Source: an uncultured Lentisphaeria bacterium (GTDB lineage: Bacteria; Verrucomicrobiota; Lentisphaeria; Victivallales; Victivallaceae). Taken from it: DNA of 6,743 nucleotides. The stretch lies in NCBI GenBank assembly GCA_949298665.1, contig CASFXO010000159.1, forward strand, positions 1 to 6,743. The letters are read 5' to 3'. The notes under the pieces are model-generated. The model made no database searches. It was not told the DNA's origin and saw only the letters and a list, made by a program, of their open reading frames with translations. Of this stretch, positions 1 to 6,279 are shown piece after piece; the first letter of the stretch is position 1, and every line of letters starts with the position of its first letter. The translations under genes were made by a program, and so were the position numbers.

Positions 1-196
1 ACAGCAATATATTGACCGCCAGCCAGGAGCTGTGCAATTCCCAATCCATAAATCCGTCCCGATTCTCTTCCTGTTTCGCCGGTTCCGGAAACATCCGACG
101 CCCCGGCGCCTGATCGAAAATGAATTCGATACTGTACCATCGGAACACCCATTTTACAATATCCGGACCGGACAAAAACGGAACGGCGCCCCGGCC
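1..196 (-). pseudogene. Possible C-terminal remnant of an IS4-type DDE transposase (runs off left edge)
   Basis: This minus-strand frame is open from just after a TGA at 199-197 to the window edge. It has no ATG until 94 and no convincing ribosome binding site; TTG at 175 and GTG at 148 are the only earlier start options. The translated composition is protein-like, rich in W, F, I and E. It contains IVKWVFRWYSIEFIF, which recalls the [Y]..RW.IE..F segment carrying the catalytic Glu of IS4-family DDE transposases. About 25 residues later MDWELHSSWLAVNILL recalls the 'LDFHFN.SL.ALNL' stretch that follows it in some of those proteins. The match is from memory and the spacing around R and E is off by one, so the call is weak. 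Without its N-terminal half the frame would be a decayed fragment lying directly after the lyase terminator. It could instead be a chance frame or a gene using a rare start. Confidence 0.3.
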
Positions 197-223
197 TCAT
201 TGCCCCTTCCGGGACCGGCGCCG
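184..223 (-). terminator. Rho-independent terminator after the heparinase-like gene
   Basis: Directly after the TGA at 226-224, the minus strand forms a stem of CGGCGCC (223-217) with GGCGCCG (190-184). It is extended by CCGG (212-209) pairing with CCGG (194-191) across a 4-nt bulge. A T-rich run follows (TTCCGTTTTTG, about 183-173). The position immediately after the stop codon supports the call; the bulge lowers certainty. Confidence 0.55.
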
Positions 224-2101
224 TCAGTTTCCGATGAGAAATTCCGTGCGGATTTCAGGATTTTCCGCCGGGTCCAGCAGCCGGATCCCGAGCCGGAACA
301 CCCGCTGACGGGTGGGCGAATCCTCCTTGATTTCCGTCGGAACCAGTTCGAACGGACCGGAGGCGGAAATTTTGATTCGCAACACCTTTCCGCCGTGGCT
401 CACCTCCACGGCATCGGGCGCGGTTTTCCGGAATTCCACCGGTGCGATCAGCGCGGTTTCAAACGAAAGCGCCGCGGCAAATTTTCCCCGGTCGCAGACC
501 ACGATGCGTTCCGGACGACGCTCCAGCGTAAAACTCCGCTCCAGCGAGCGGATGCGCGGATCGCCGTATGCGGGCTGCAGTTCGGTCCGCCAGCGGAATA
601 CGCCGTTCTGCTCCGCGGCTTCGATCGTCCGGCAAGCCGTGCCGCCGCCGTGCCGCTGCAGTTTACCGTCCACCACCGGCACCGGATGCCCGAAGGAGTT
701 GAGCAGGCAGGACTGATAACGGTCCTTGCTGAAGGTTCGCCGGGTATACACCTCGCTGCCCGGATCGAAGAGCATCGGCACGTTGTCTATCATCACGACA
801 TAAGAGCCGACATCATTGTGATTGTGCGGCTCGTCGTTGCTGCCGCCTTTGACCGCGGCGGCGAAACGTCCGCCGGAAACCGGCCGCAGCACCGCCACGC
901 CGCCGGACGGGAACCAGGAAAAGGCGGCCTTCCCCGGCTTTTCCGGAACGGCTTCCGTACGGTCCCGGCGCACCGGCGGCGTCAACGCCACCATCGGCAG
1001 CGATCCGTCCATCCAGAACGGTTCTCCGCTCCCCGCGGCCGTCCCCGCCAGAAAATTCCGCCATTGACACAGCACGTCCAGAACCCGCGCATTCAAGCCG
1101 CAGTCGGCAAACGCCGGCACCATTCCCCCGGGCAGTTGAATCGCTTCCCCGTACCGTCCGGCCGCCAGCATGGCCGGATGCTCCATCAGGTTCACCGCGC
1201 CGTCGGTGGCCCGGTACACCATCAGAGCGAAACGCAGGTTGTGTCCATACCCGTAATTCCAATATCCCACGCCTTCAAAACAATACCCGTCCGCCCCGAA
1301 CCCCTGCAGCGAATGCGCGATCAACCGCACCGCGCCCGCCACGATCCGCGCCCGGACGTCGAAATCCGGTTCCAGCGCCAGGGCCGCGCCGGTAACGCCT
1401 GCCAGGCAGACGGCATTCCAGTTGGTCCGGGCCGTCAGCCATGAATCCGCCTTGCGCTTTCCGTCCAGCATGTCCCGGAACGGCGTCAGCACCCGGGCAT
1501 GAATCTGCCGGTTCAATTCCTGAATCAGCTCCGGATCCAGCGCCCCCTCCACCGTCCGGGAGACCACCGCCAGACGCCAGCCGAGCAACGCGGAGACCAG
1601 ATCGATGGAAATCGTCTCGCCCTTCCAGATCCGGTTGCCCCGGTCGTGCGCGGGCAGCACCCAGCTTTTCGCCGCCAGAAACGCCCGCAGCGCCGCCTCC
1701 AGACGTTCCCGGTAACGGGGATCGCCGGTCAGGCACCAGGCGGCGGCGACCACGGTCACGTTTTTCTCCAGATTGCTCCGGACGCTCTGATAACGCGACC
1801 GGTTGCCGTTACGGGAAAATTCCAGGTACAACTCGTCCGTCGGCACCGGCAGCGGAGAAGCCAGCAGCTTCTCCGCTGCGGCAATGCGCTTGCGTCCCTC
1901 CGGTGTCTTCGCCTGTTCCGCCCACCATGCCCGGTCGGAATACGGCCGTTGATCCCCGAACCAGCACTCCCGCCGCAGGGTCTCCGGAATCCGCGCCGCC
2001 ATCCGCTCCGTCACCGCATCCACGACCGGGTCCGCCCCAGAAAGCACACTTGCACCGCTGATCAGCCAACCCGCCAGCAGCCCATGCCACCATCTTGTCA
2101 T
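224..2101 (-). CDS. Secreted heparinase II/III family protein (polysaccharide lyase)
   Basis: This predicted exported lyase has 625 residues. Residues 1-22 look like a signal peptide: an RWW start, a hydrophobic core, and possible cleavage near GASVLSGA. Residues about 30-350 are helix-rich, as expected for the alpha/alpha toroid of this superfamily, and contain TNWNAV (226-231) and the aromatic motif DGYCFEGVGYWNYGYGHN (271-288). That motif matches the segment holding the catalytic Tyr in heparinase II-like lyases. Residues about 390-620 are the beta-sheet domain with PHNHNDVGSY (425-434), the family hallmark with catalytic or metal-binding His, then FDPG (445-448) and NSFGHPVPVVDG (468-479). 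Family members cleave uronic-acid glycans by beta-elimination; the substrate (heparin/heparan, alginate or another uronan) cannot be told from sequence. The start is supported by AAGGAG at 2116-2111, nine bases upstream. No sulfatase or SusC/D-type partner lies in the window. Confidence 0.92.
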   Translation of the reverse strand: MTRWWHGLLAGWLISGASVLSGADPVVDAVTERMAARIPETLRRECWFGDQRPYSDRAWWAEQAKTPEGRKRIAAAEKLLASPLPVPTDELYLEFSRNGNRSRYQSVRSNLEKNVTVVAAAWCLTGDPRYRERLEAALRAFLAAKSWVLPAHDRGNRIWKGETISIDLVSALLGWRLAVVSRTVEGALDPELIQELNRQIHARVLTPFRDMLDGKRKADSWLTARTNWNAVCLAGVTGAALALEPDFDVRARIVAGAVRLIAHSLQGFGADGYCFEGVGYWNYGYGHNLRFALMVYRATDGAVNLMEHPAMLAAGRYGEAIQLPGGMVPAFADCGLNARVLDVLCQWRNFLAGTAAGSGEPFWMDGSLPMVALTPPVRRDRTEAVPEKPGKAAFSWFPSGGVAVLRPVSGGRFAAAVKGGSNDEPHNHNDVGSYVVMIDNVPMLFDPGSEVYTRRTFSKDRYQSCLLNSFGHPVPVVDGKLQRHGGGTACRTIEAAEQNGVFRWRTELQPAYGDPRIRSLERSFTLERRPERIVVCDRGKFAAALSFETALIAPVEFRKTAPDAVEVSHGGKVLRIKISASGPFELVPTEIKEDSPTRQRVFRLGIRLLDPAENPEIRTEFLIGN

Positions 2102-2166
2102 TCGTCCTCACTCCTTTGCCGATCCTGCCGGATGCCGCACCGCCTCCGGAACAGGGTGTTCCGTAC

Positions 2167-2195
2167 ATTATAGCGGATTGCCCCGGCAAAAACAA
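2167..2195 (-). promoter_or_regulatory. Sigma70-type promoter for the heparinase-like gene
   Basis: The minus strand has a perfect -10 TATAAT (2172-2167) and a 17-nt spacer to TTGTTT (2195-2190), a 3/6 match to -35. Transcription would begin near 2160, about 58 nt before the ATG. The perfect -10 in G+C-rich sequence and correct placement support it. Confidence 0.6.
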
Positions 2196-2237
2196 CTGCT
2201 TCACCCGGAACTTTTCCCGAAATTTCCGGAAATGCTC

Positions 2238-2265
2238 TTGACAGCCGCCGTTTTCCTGATATGTT
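2238..2265 (+). promoter_or_regulatory. Sigma70-type promoter for the PHP phosphoesterase gene
   Basis: A perfect -35 TTGACA (2238-2243) is followed after 16 nt by TATGTT (2260-2265), a 4/6 match to -10. The expected start site is near 2272, giving a leader of about 47 nt. A perfect 10-bp palindrome, AAACATGTTT (2271-2280), sits on that start site and could be an operator. The promoter is divergent from the lyase promoter; the two -35 boxes are about 42 bp apart. Confidence 0.6.
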
Positions 2266-2318
2266 CACGCAAACATGTTTTTCGTTCAGAACGCCATCAT
2301 CCCGGGAGACGCCGCCGC

Positions 2319-3179
2319 ATGACCGAATCACCGGCCGGAATTGATCTTCACGTCCACAGTACCGCCTCCGACGGCAGCGTCCCGCCGGAAGACATTCCGG
2401 CCCTGGCCGTGGCGGCAGGCCTGTGCGCGGTGGCGCTGACCGACCACGACACCGTCGCCGGGATTCCGGCGTTCCTCGCCGCCGCCCAGGCTTTTCCGCA
2501 GCTGGAGGCGATCGCCGGAGTGGAGCTGGCCGCCCTGTACAACAGCCGGGAAATGCATTTCGTGGGCCTGTTCATTGATCCCGATGCTCCGGCGCTCCGG
2601 GAGTTTCTGGAACATCAGCGGCAGGAGCGACTGGAGCGGGCGGAGAATATCCGCCGCCGGCTCACCTCCCTGGGCTACCCGCTGACCGATGCCGAAATCG
2701 CCGAAGCCGGCGGCGGAGAGGTAACCGGACGCCCGCACTTCGCCCGGGCGCTGCAGAAAAAATACCGGTTCTCCAGCATGGTGGAGGTCTTCGACAAACT
2801 TCTGAAACGCGGCTGCCCCGCCTATATCCCGCGCCGTCTCCCGCCCCCCCACGCCGTCATCGAAACCATTCATGCCGCCGGGGGCGTCGCGGTATGGGCC
2901 CATCCGGTCTACCGCCAGCGCAATGAACGCTCGTGGGTGCGCCGGATCATGAAAAAATTCACCCCGCTCGGACTCGATGCCGCCGAAAGTTACTACAGTC
3001 TGTTCGGACCGAACGAGACCGCGCTCATCACCGAACTGGCCGCGGAATACGGTCTGGCGCTTTCCGGCGGCAGCGATTTCCACGGCGACAACACGCCCCG
3101 CATCGCCCTCGGCTCCGGCGCCGGAAAAATGTTCGTCCCCGCCGACCTGCTGGAGGAATTGAAAAAAAGGAAAAAATAA
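2319..3179 (+). CDS. PHP-domain phosphoesterase, RNase AM/YciV-like (3',5'-nucleotide bisphosphate phosphatase family)
   Basis: The protein has 286 residues, close to the roughly 290 usual for the YciV/TrpH family. PHP metal-site motifs occur in order: DLHVHSTASDG (9-19, HxH), LTDHDT (40-45), GVE (67-69), MHFVG (79-83), GRPHFA (137-142), VWAHP (192-196) and GGSDFHG (250-256). An insertion of helical, charged sequence (about 90-135) fits the family. The E. coli relative removes the 3' phosphate from 3',5'-bisphosphonucleotides and acts as a 5'-to-3' exoribonuclease on short RNAs and 5S rRNA 5' ends; the same cytoplasmic role is inferred here. The ATG at 2319 is chosen because DLHVH begins at residue 9 and GGGAGA (2304-2309) lies nine bases upstream. 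The frame is open back to an ATG at 2178, but those 47 residues are basic, would begin upstream of the promoter, and are unlike the family. The C-terminus is lysine-rich (KKRKK). Confidence 0.92.
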   Translation: MTESPAGIDLHVHSTASDGSVPPEDIPALAVAAGLCAVALTDHDTVAGIPAFLAAAQAFPQLEAIAGVELAALYNSREMHFVGLFIDPDAPALREFLEHQRQERLERAENIRRRLTSLGYPLTDAEIAEAGGGEVTGRPHFARALQKKYRFSSMVEVFDKLLKRGCPAYIPRRLPPPHAVIETIHAAGGVAVWAHPVYRQRNERSWVRRIMKKFTPLGLDAAESYYSLFGPNETALITELAAEYGLALSGGSDFHGDNTPRIALGSGAGKMFVPADLLEELKKRKK

Positions 3180-3213
3180 AACCGCGCACAACCCGGAACA
3201 GGGTCATACGCGG
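3171..3213 (-). terminator. Rho-independent terminator for the secreted-protein gene, overlapping the PHP gene end
   Basis: Read on the minus strand, CCGCG (3213-3209) pairs with CGCGG (3186-3182). A 4x4 internal loop follows, then ACCC (3204-3201) pairs with GGGT (3194-3191) around a 6-nt loop. The stem is followed at once by TTTTATTTTTT (3181-3171). This is a strong U-tract, made from the A-run encoding the final lysines and stop codon of the convergent PHP gene. Confidence 0.6.
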
Positions 3214-3219
3214 CACTCA

Positions 3220-3256
3220 AAAGCGGCGGCTCCCTCCATTCTTTCCCCGCCGCTTT
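3220..3256. terminator. Bidirectional hairpin between convergent genes
   Basis: A perfect 10-bp inverted repeat, AAAGCGGCGG (3220-3229) and CCGCCGCTTT (3247-3256), encloses a 17-nt loop. The stem ends in A/T pairs, so a short T-run follows it in either direction: TTTT on the minus strand, TTT on the plus. It lies between the PHP gene stop at 3179 and the opposite stop at 3265, and probably helps end transcription from both sides. The T-tracts are short, so efficiency alone is uncertain. Confidence 0.55.
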
Positions 3257-3264
3257 GCATCCGG

Positions 3265-4227
3265 TTACTGCACGGAAAAATGCACGGTCAAAGTTTTTCC
3301 GTCGCAATTGAACACAATCGCCGTTTCCCCGGGCGCCATCGCCTTCAGCTCAATTTCCGCCTTGTCATAACGGAACGGCCAGAAACCGTCGGTATCGTGT
3401 TCCAGCTTGACCCGGCAGATCGCCGGATCGTATTGACTCACGGTCCAGTACCGGTTCTGCGCGCCGTCTTCTCCGAGTTCGAAGTCGATTTCAGAACCGC
3501 GCGGCAGCGACGCCTGCAGCTCCGTCTTTTCCGCAAGTCTGCTGAACGCATAAAACTTGTCATGGATCAGCGGACGCAGAACCCCGGACTGCGCCGCCGG
3601 AACCGCCGAGTGCGCCAGAGGCACCACCTGCGCCACCGGGAGCGCCGACTGCGCCGCCGGAGCGATGGACTGAACCGCCGCGGACGACGGCGGGTAAATC
3701 GCCTTGAATTCCGCCTCCACATCTTCGAACACCACCCGGGCCCCGGGATTGGCCACCAGACAGATCCGGATGAACTTGACGTTCGGATCGGTCATGGTGA
3801 AATAATTTTTGATTTCACTGCCGGGCACCGCCAGCTGATACGTCCGGGTCTGGCCGGCAGCGGCAAGCGGCTGCCGCGCCTGATCGAACGCCAGGAATCC
3901 CACCGCCGCCGTGCCGCTGCCGCGCAGAGAAACTTCCAGTTTCAACGTCTTGCCCGCCACTGCGTGAAAATCCGAGCAGACCGTTTTCGCATTTCCGGCG
4001 GGTGCAATCACTTCCAGACCGAATTCGTCCCAGTCCTCGCCCGGCACGATTTTCGTCTGGCCCGCGAGCGCATCGCCCGTCCACCCGGGCGCCATGGCCG
4101 CCCCGGGCGACGCCCCCCGGAAGTCGCCGTTCAACCGCAACTCCACCTCGTCATCCCCGCAAACACCGACGGCGAATCCCGCCGCCAGCACGCCGATCCA
4201 GAACCATTTCCGACAATGCTCCATCAT
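3265..4227 (-). CDS. Secreted two-domain protein of unknown function with 7-residue-repeat linker
   Basis: The protein has 320 residues and I do not recognise the gene. Residues 1-24 form a signal peptide: CRKW, then a hydrophobic stretch IGVLAAGFAVGV, with likely cleavage before DDE. The Cys at 23 lacks a good lipobox, so a lipoprotein is unlikely. Residues about 28-175 begin LRLNGDF and PGW and are beta-rich, resembling the jelly-roll N-terminus of carbohydrate-binding modules in the CBM4/9 style. Residues 184-217 are a repeat linker rich in P, A, Q and S. Residues about 220-320 form a second beta domain (YWTVSQYDP, APGETAIVF). It vaguely recalls chagasin/I42 inhibitor or bacterial Ig-like folds; this is a guess. 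ATG at 4227 or the adjacent ATG at 4224 can start it: AAGGAA (4240-4235) lies seven bases before the first, AAGGAG (4235-4230) five before the second. It probably acts in the periplasm or at the cell surface. Confidence 0.85.
   Translation of the reverse strand: MMEHCRKWFWIGVLAAGFAVGVCGDDEVELRLNGDFRGASPGAAMAPGWTGDALAGQTKIVPGEDWDEFGLEVIAPAGNAKTVCSDFHAVAGKTLKLEVSLRGSGTAAVGFLAFDQARQPLAAAGQTRTYQLAVPGSEIKNYFTMTDPNVKFIRICLVANPGARVVFEDVEAEFKAIYPPSSAAVQSIAPAAQSALPVAQVVPLAHSAVPAAQSGVLRPLIHDKFYAFSRLAEKTELQASLPRGSEIDFELGEDGAQNRYWTVSQYDPAICRVKLEHDTDGFWPFRYDKAEIELKAMAPGETAIVFNCDGKTLTVHFSVQ
3577..3690 (-). repeat. In-frame 21-nt tandem repeat encoding a Pro/Ala/Gln/Ser linker
   Basis: Five imperfect units start at about 3589, 3610, 3628, 3649 and 3670, with core CTGCGCCGCCGG on the plus strand. 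Unit lengths are 21, 18, 21, 21 and 21 nt, so reading frame is kept. The peptide units are AVQSIAP, AAQSALP, VAQVVP, LAHSAVP and AAQSGVL. They separate the two beta domains of the secreted protein, as a flexible linker would. Identity between units is partial, pointing to old duplication followed by drift. Confidence 0.75.
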
Positions 4228-4388
4228 CGCTCCTTTCCTTTCGGAATCCCTTCTGCCATTCCCGGCGCAGGAAACCGGTTCACTGTTCCGGAAAAATCCC
4301 TGCGCCACTCCTGCCGGAAAAGACGTCCGCCGCCATCCGGCATGCCGCACGGCGGCATCTCCTCTTCCGCAAAGCCGCCCGGCGGCAT
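4228..4388 (-). promoter_or_regulatory. Structured 5' leader of the secreted-protein gene
   Basis: Between the promoter and the start codon lie about 155 transcribed bases. A perfect hairpin of ATGCCGC and GCGGCAT with a 3-nt loop (4342-4358) is present. A near-copy, GCCGC and GCGGC with a 3-nt loop, lies at 4374-4386, mostly at or just upstream of the predicted start of transcription. A short frame from ATG 4358 (AGGAG directly upstream with no spacer) runs 44 codons and ends in a TGA at 4226-4224, overlapping both start codons of the main gene. This layout could give translational coupling, but the small peptide has no recognisable features and may be chance. No known riboswitch class is recognised. 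Confidence 0.35.
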
Positions 4389-4417
4389 ACTATAACACGG
4401 GAAAAACGTTCTTGCAA
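4389..4417 (-). promoter_or_regulatory. Sigma70-type promoter for the secreted-protein gene
   Basis: On the minus strand TTGCAA (4417-4412) is separated by exactly 17 nt from TATAGT (4394-4389). The matches are 4/6 to -35 and 5/6 to -10. Transcription would start near 4382. It shows that the secreted-protein gene need not depend on read-through from the ribokinase gene upstream, after which no terminator is evident. Confidence 0.65.
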
Positions 4418-4475
4418 ATTTCTTCCGTTTTCCCCGCACTCCACCCGCTCCGTCCGCTTTTCGATGTCGGCAGCC

Positions 4476-5348
4476 TCAACCGATTTCCTGCCGCTCCGGT
4501 ATCGACTCCGCCGCCCCCGCCCGGGTCACCGCAATCGCCGCGGCGCGACAGGCGAACGACAGCGCCGCCGCCGGTTCCATGGCCTCCAGCGTTCCGGCCA
4601 GAAAATAGCCGATGAACGTATCTCCGGCAGCCGTCGTATCAACGGGCGTCACCGGGGGCGAAGCGGCCCGGAAACGTTCCGCACCACGCGCCGCAAGCGC
4701 GCCCGCCGCCCCCAGCGTCAACACCACCAGCGTTTCCGGATAGCGGCGACTCAAGATTTCCAGAATCGCCCCGGGGGCGTCGACTCCGGCCACTCCCGCC
4801 CCCTCGATTTCATTGACGATCAGCAGATCAAGACATTCCAGCGGCAGTTCCGCCGCCGGATCGAACGGCGCGAAATTAAACGCACAACGCAATCCCGCCG
4901 CCCGTGCCCGGCGCATCATCCGCCCGGGATCATTGACCTCGTTCTGCAACAGGATCCAGTCTCCCGGCACCGCCGCCGCGAACACCCGGTCCAGAAACGC
5001 ATCGTCCAATTGATGGTTCGCACCGGGAAACAGTATGATCGCGTTGTCCGCCGCATCGTCCACCATGATGACCGCGTGTCCACTCGGTTCCGTTCCGGTT
5101 TCGATCAGCGACACGTCCACTCCCGCGCCGCGCAGGGTCGAAACCAGTTCCCCGCCATCGGGACCGACCTTTCCGGCATGCAGCACCCGGACGCCCGCCC
5201 GGGCCAGCGCCACCGACTGATTGGCGCCCTTGCCCCCGCAATGCACGGCGCGGGACCGGGAAGTCAGCGTTTCTCCGGGACGCACGATGTGTTCCAGCGT
5301 ATAAACGATGTCGATGTTGAGGGACCCGATATTGATGACCGCCGTCAT
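4476..5348 (-). CDS. rbsK: Ribokinase (PfkB family)
   Basis: The protein has 290 residues (E. coli RbsK has 309). It phosphorylates D-ribose to ribose-5-phosphate with ATP in the cytoplasm, feeding the pentose phosphate pathway and nucleotide synthesis. Visible motifs are GSLNID (8-13, sugar-contact Asn and Asp), GGKGANQ (38-44, PfkB signature 1), FPGAN (107-111), NEIE (179-182, phosphate/Mg site), TLGAAG (211-216) and DTTAAGDTF (237-245), whose Asp243 is the expected catalytic base. Near the C-terminus VTRAGAAESIP (274-284) matches the adenine/monovalent-cation region typical of true ribokinases, favouring ribose over other PfkB sugars. The start ATG has GGGAGG (5362-5357) eight bases upstream. 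No rbsD, ribose transporter or nucleoside hydrolase gene lies within the window, so the ribose source is unknown. A deoxyribokinase or other pentose kinase remains possible. Confidence 0.93.
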   Translation of the reverse strand: MTAVINIGSLNIDIVYTLEHIVRPGETLTSRSRAVHCGGKGANQSVALARAGVRVLHAGKVGPDGGELVSTLRGAGVDVSLIETGTEPSGHAVIMVDDAADNAIILFPGANHQLDDAFLDRVFAAAVPGDWILLQNEVNDPGRMMRRARAAGLRCAFNFAPFDPAAELPLECLDLLIVNEIEGAGVAGVDAPGAILEILSRRYPETLVVLTLGAAGALAARGAERFRAASPPVTPVDTTAAGDTFIGYFLAGTLEAMEPAAALSFACRAAAIAVTRAGAAESIPERQEIG

Positions 5349-5736
5349 GGCACCTGCCTCCCTGTTTCCGTGAATATTCCTGACCTGCCGTCCGGAAATT
5401 ATGAGAACCCCATCCGGACTCTCCGCCGAATCCGTATTTTTATAAAATAAAATAAATTGCGATGTTGCAAAAGAAAAACCCGGAAGTATATTTTTCTTTG
5501 ATCCGGTATGGGACGCGCTTCGGACGGACTCTGAAAAACCCGCGGCAGAAGAAAATTTCCCGGTGGGGAAAACGGAGAACGAACAGCGGTTCCCCCCTCC
5601 GAACGGTCCTCAGACAACGGGACCGGAAACGGCGGCCGACCCGATCGAAAAAAAATGCGACCATTCTAAGGAGAGAGAAAACATAACATAGATCGGCGGC
5701 ACCCCGGATGCCGTCGACCATCAGCAAGGCAGAAAA
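5349..5736. other. 388-bp divergent intergenic region between rbsK and the FHA gene
   Basis: I see no convincing gene here. An A+T-rich patch (5434-5470) stands out from the G+C-rich surroundings and probably contains the rbsK promoter on the minus strand, though no well-spaced pair could be fixed. Short hairpins occur: TTTCCC/GGGAAA with a GGTG loop (5556-5571) and CGGTCC/GGACCG (5604-5625). A strong Shine-Dalgarno-like AAGGAGA (5668-5674) has no start codon at proper spacing. A 4-codon frame, ATG CGA CCA TTC TAA, ends on it (5655-5669). Small-RNA or leader functions cannot be excluded. Confidence 0.5.
5465..5492 (+). promoter_or_regulatory. Putative promoter for the FHA gene
   Basis: TTGCAA (5465-5470), a 16-nt spacer and TATATT (5487-5492) match -35 at 4/6 and -10 at 5/6. 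Transcription would begin near 5499, leaving a leader of about 238 nt before the FHA start. The patch is A+T-rich, so chance matches are likelier than elsewhere. Confidence 0.4.
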
Positions 5737-6279
5737 ATGGCAGAAAACCCGAAACTGACAGTCCTGTTTGAAAAGCTGCGCGGCAAGACCTTCGTACTGG
5801 ACAAACCGGAAATGAGCGCCGGCCGGAAAGATGCAATGGACATCTGCATCAAGGACCCCAGCCTGAGCGGCCATCATTGCGACTTCATCCGTCTGGAGTC
5901 CGGAAGTTACCTCATCCGCGACAACGACAGCACCAACGGTACACGGGTCAACAACGTGCCGATCACCGAACACGAGCTGAAGAATTCCGACATCATTCAG
6001 CTCGGCGGAGTGGAAATTCTCTATGATTGCGCTTCCGACGGAGAGAGTTCCGCGTCCGGCAGCGGCTTCGGCCGGACTCACACCATCAACCTGGACAGCC
6101 TCGAATCCAATTTGTCCACGGTCAAGGAGTTGAACAACTACTCGCCGTTCGCGGAGGTGGAAGTCAAACAGCAGGCCCGCACCCACAAAATCATGCTGGC
6201 CGGACTGGTGGTGCTCGCGCTGGGACTGATCGCCGTGGTGGCCCTGTTGCTGGTCAAACTTTTTTCCATCGGGGAATAA
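5737..6279 (+). CDS. FHA-domain protein with C-terminal transmembrane anchor
   Basis: The protein has 180 residues. Residues about 7-96 form a forkhead-associated domain, which binds phosphothreonine peptides. The conserved signature is complete: AGR (28-30), SLSGHHC (42-48, here HH in the usual S-x-x-H site), DNDSTNGTRVN (62-72) and the closing strand DIIQLGGVEILY (85-96). A polar linker rich in Ser, Gly and Thr (about 99-145) follows, with TxT around 114-116 as a possible phosphorylation site. One hydrophobic helix (about 152-173, IMLAGLVVLALGLIAVVALLLV) is followed by a short tail KLFSIGE. This predicts a tail-anchored inner-membrane protein with the FHA domain in the cytoplasm. AAGG at 5726-5729 lies seven bases before ATG. 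The next gene on the same strand encodes an FtsH-like protease after a 145-bp gap. The phosphorylated partner is unknown, and no Ser/Thr kinase gene lies in the window. Confidence 0.93.
   Translation: MAENPKLTVLFEKLRGKTFVLDKPEMSAGRKDAMDICIKDPSLSGHHCDFIRLESGSYLIRDNDSTNGTRVNNVPITEHELKNSDIIQLGGVEILYDCASDGESSASGSGFGRTHTINLDSLESNLSTVKELNNYSPFAEVEVKQQARTHKIMLAGLVVLALGLIAVVALLLVKLFSIGE

Noticed and set aside
32..1444. 470-codon plus-strand open frame opposite the heparinase-like gene
   Set aside because: Rich in Arg, Pro and His with no recognisable motif. It is the antisense shadow of a gene with clear family motifs; G+C-rich codon bias removes stops on the opposite strand.
2178..2318. N-terminal extension of 47 residues on the PHP protein
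   Set aside because: It would start upstream of a good promoter, is basic and unlike the family, and the ATG at 2319 has an upstream GGGAGA and puts DLHVH at residue 9.
2328..3191. 287-codon minus-strand frame opposite the PHP gene
   Set aside because: Gly/Arg-rich antisense shadow without motifs; the plus strand carries every PHP metal-binding motif.
4228..4350. Upstream ATG at 4350 as start of the secreted protein
   Set aside because: It would place 41 residues before a clear signal peptide; the ATGs at 4227/4224 sit behind good ribosome binding sites.
3280..5450. Overlapping plus-strand open frames of 371 and 482 codons opposite the secreted protein and ribokinase
   Set aside because: Arg/Pro/Gln-rich composition, no ribosome binding site or domain, and fully antisense to well-supported genes.
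5462..5686. 74-codon plus-strand frame in the intergenic region upstream of the FHA gene
   Set aside because: Very Arg/Lys-rich, begins upstream of the likely transcription start and has no ribosome binding site, so it is more likely non-coding.
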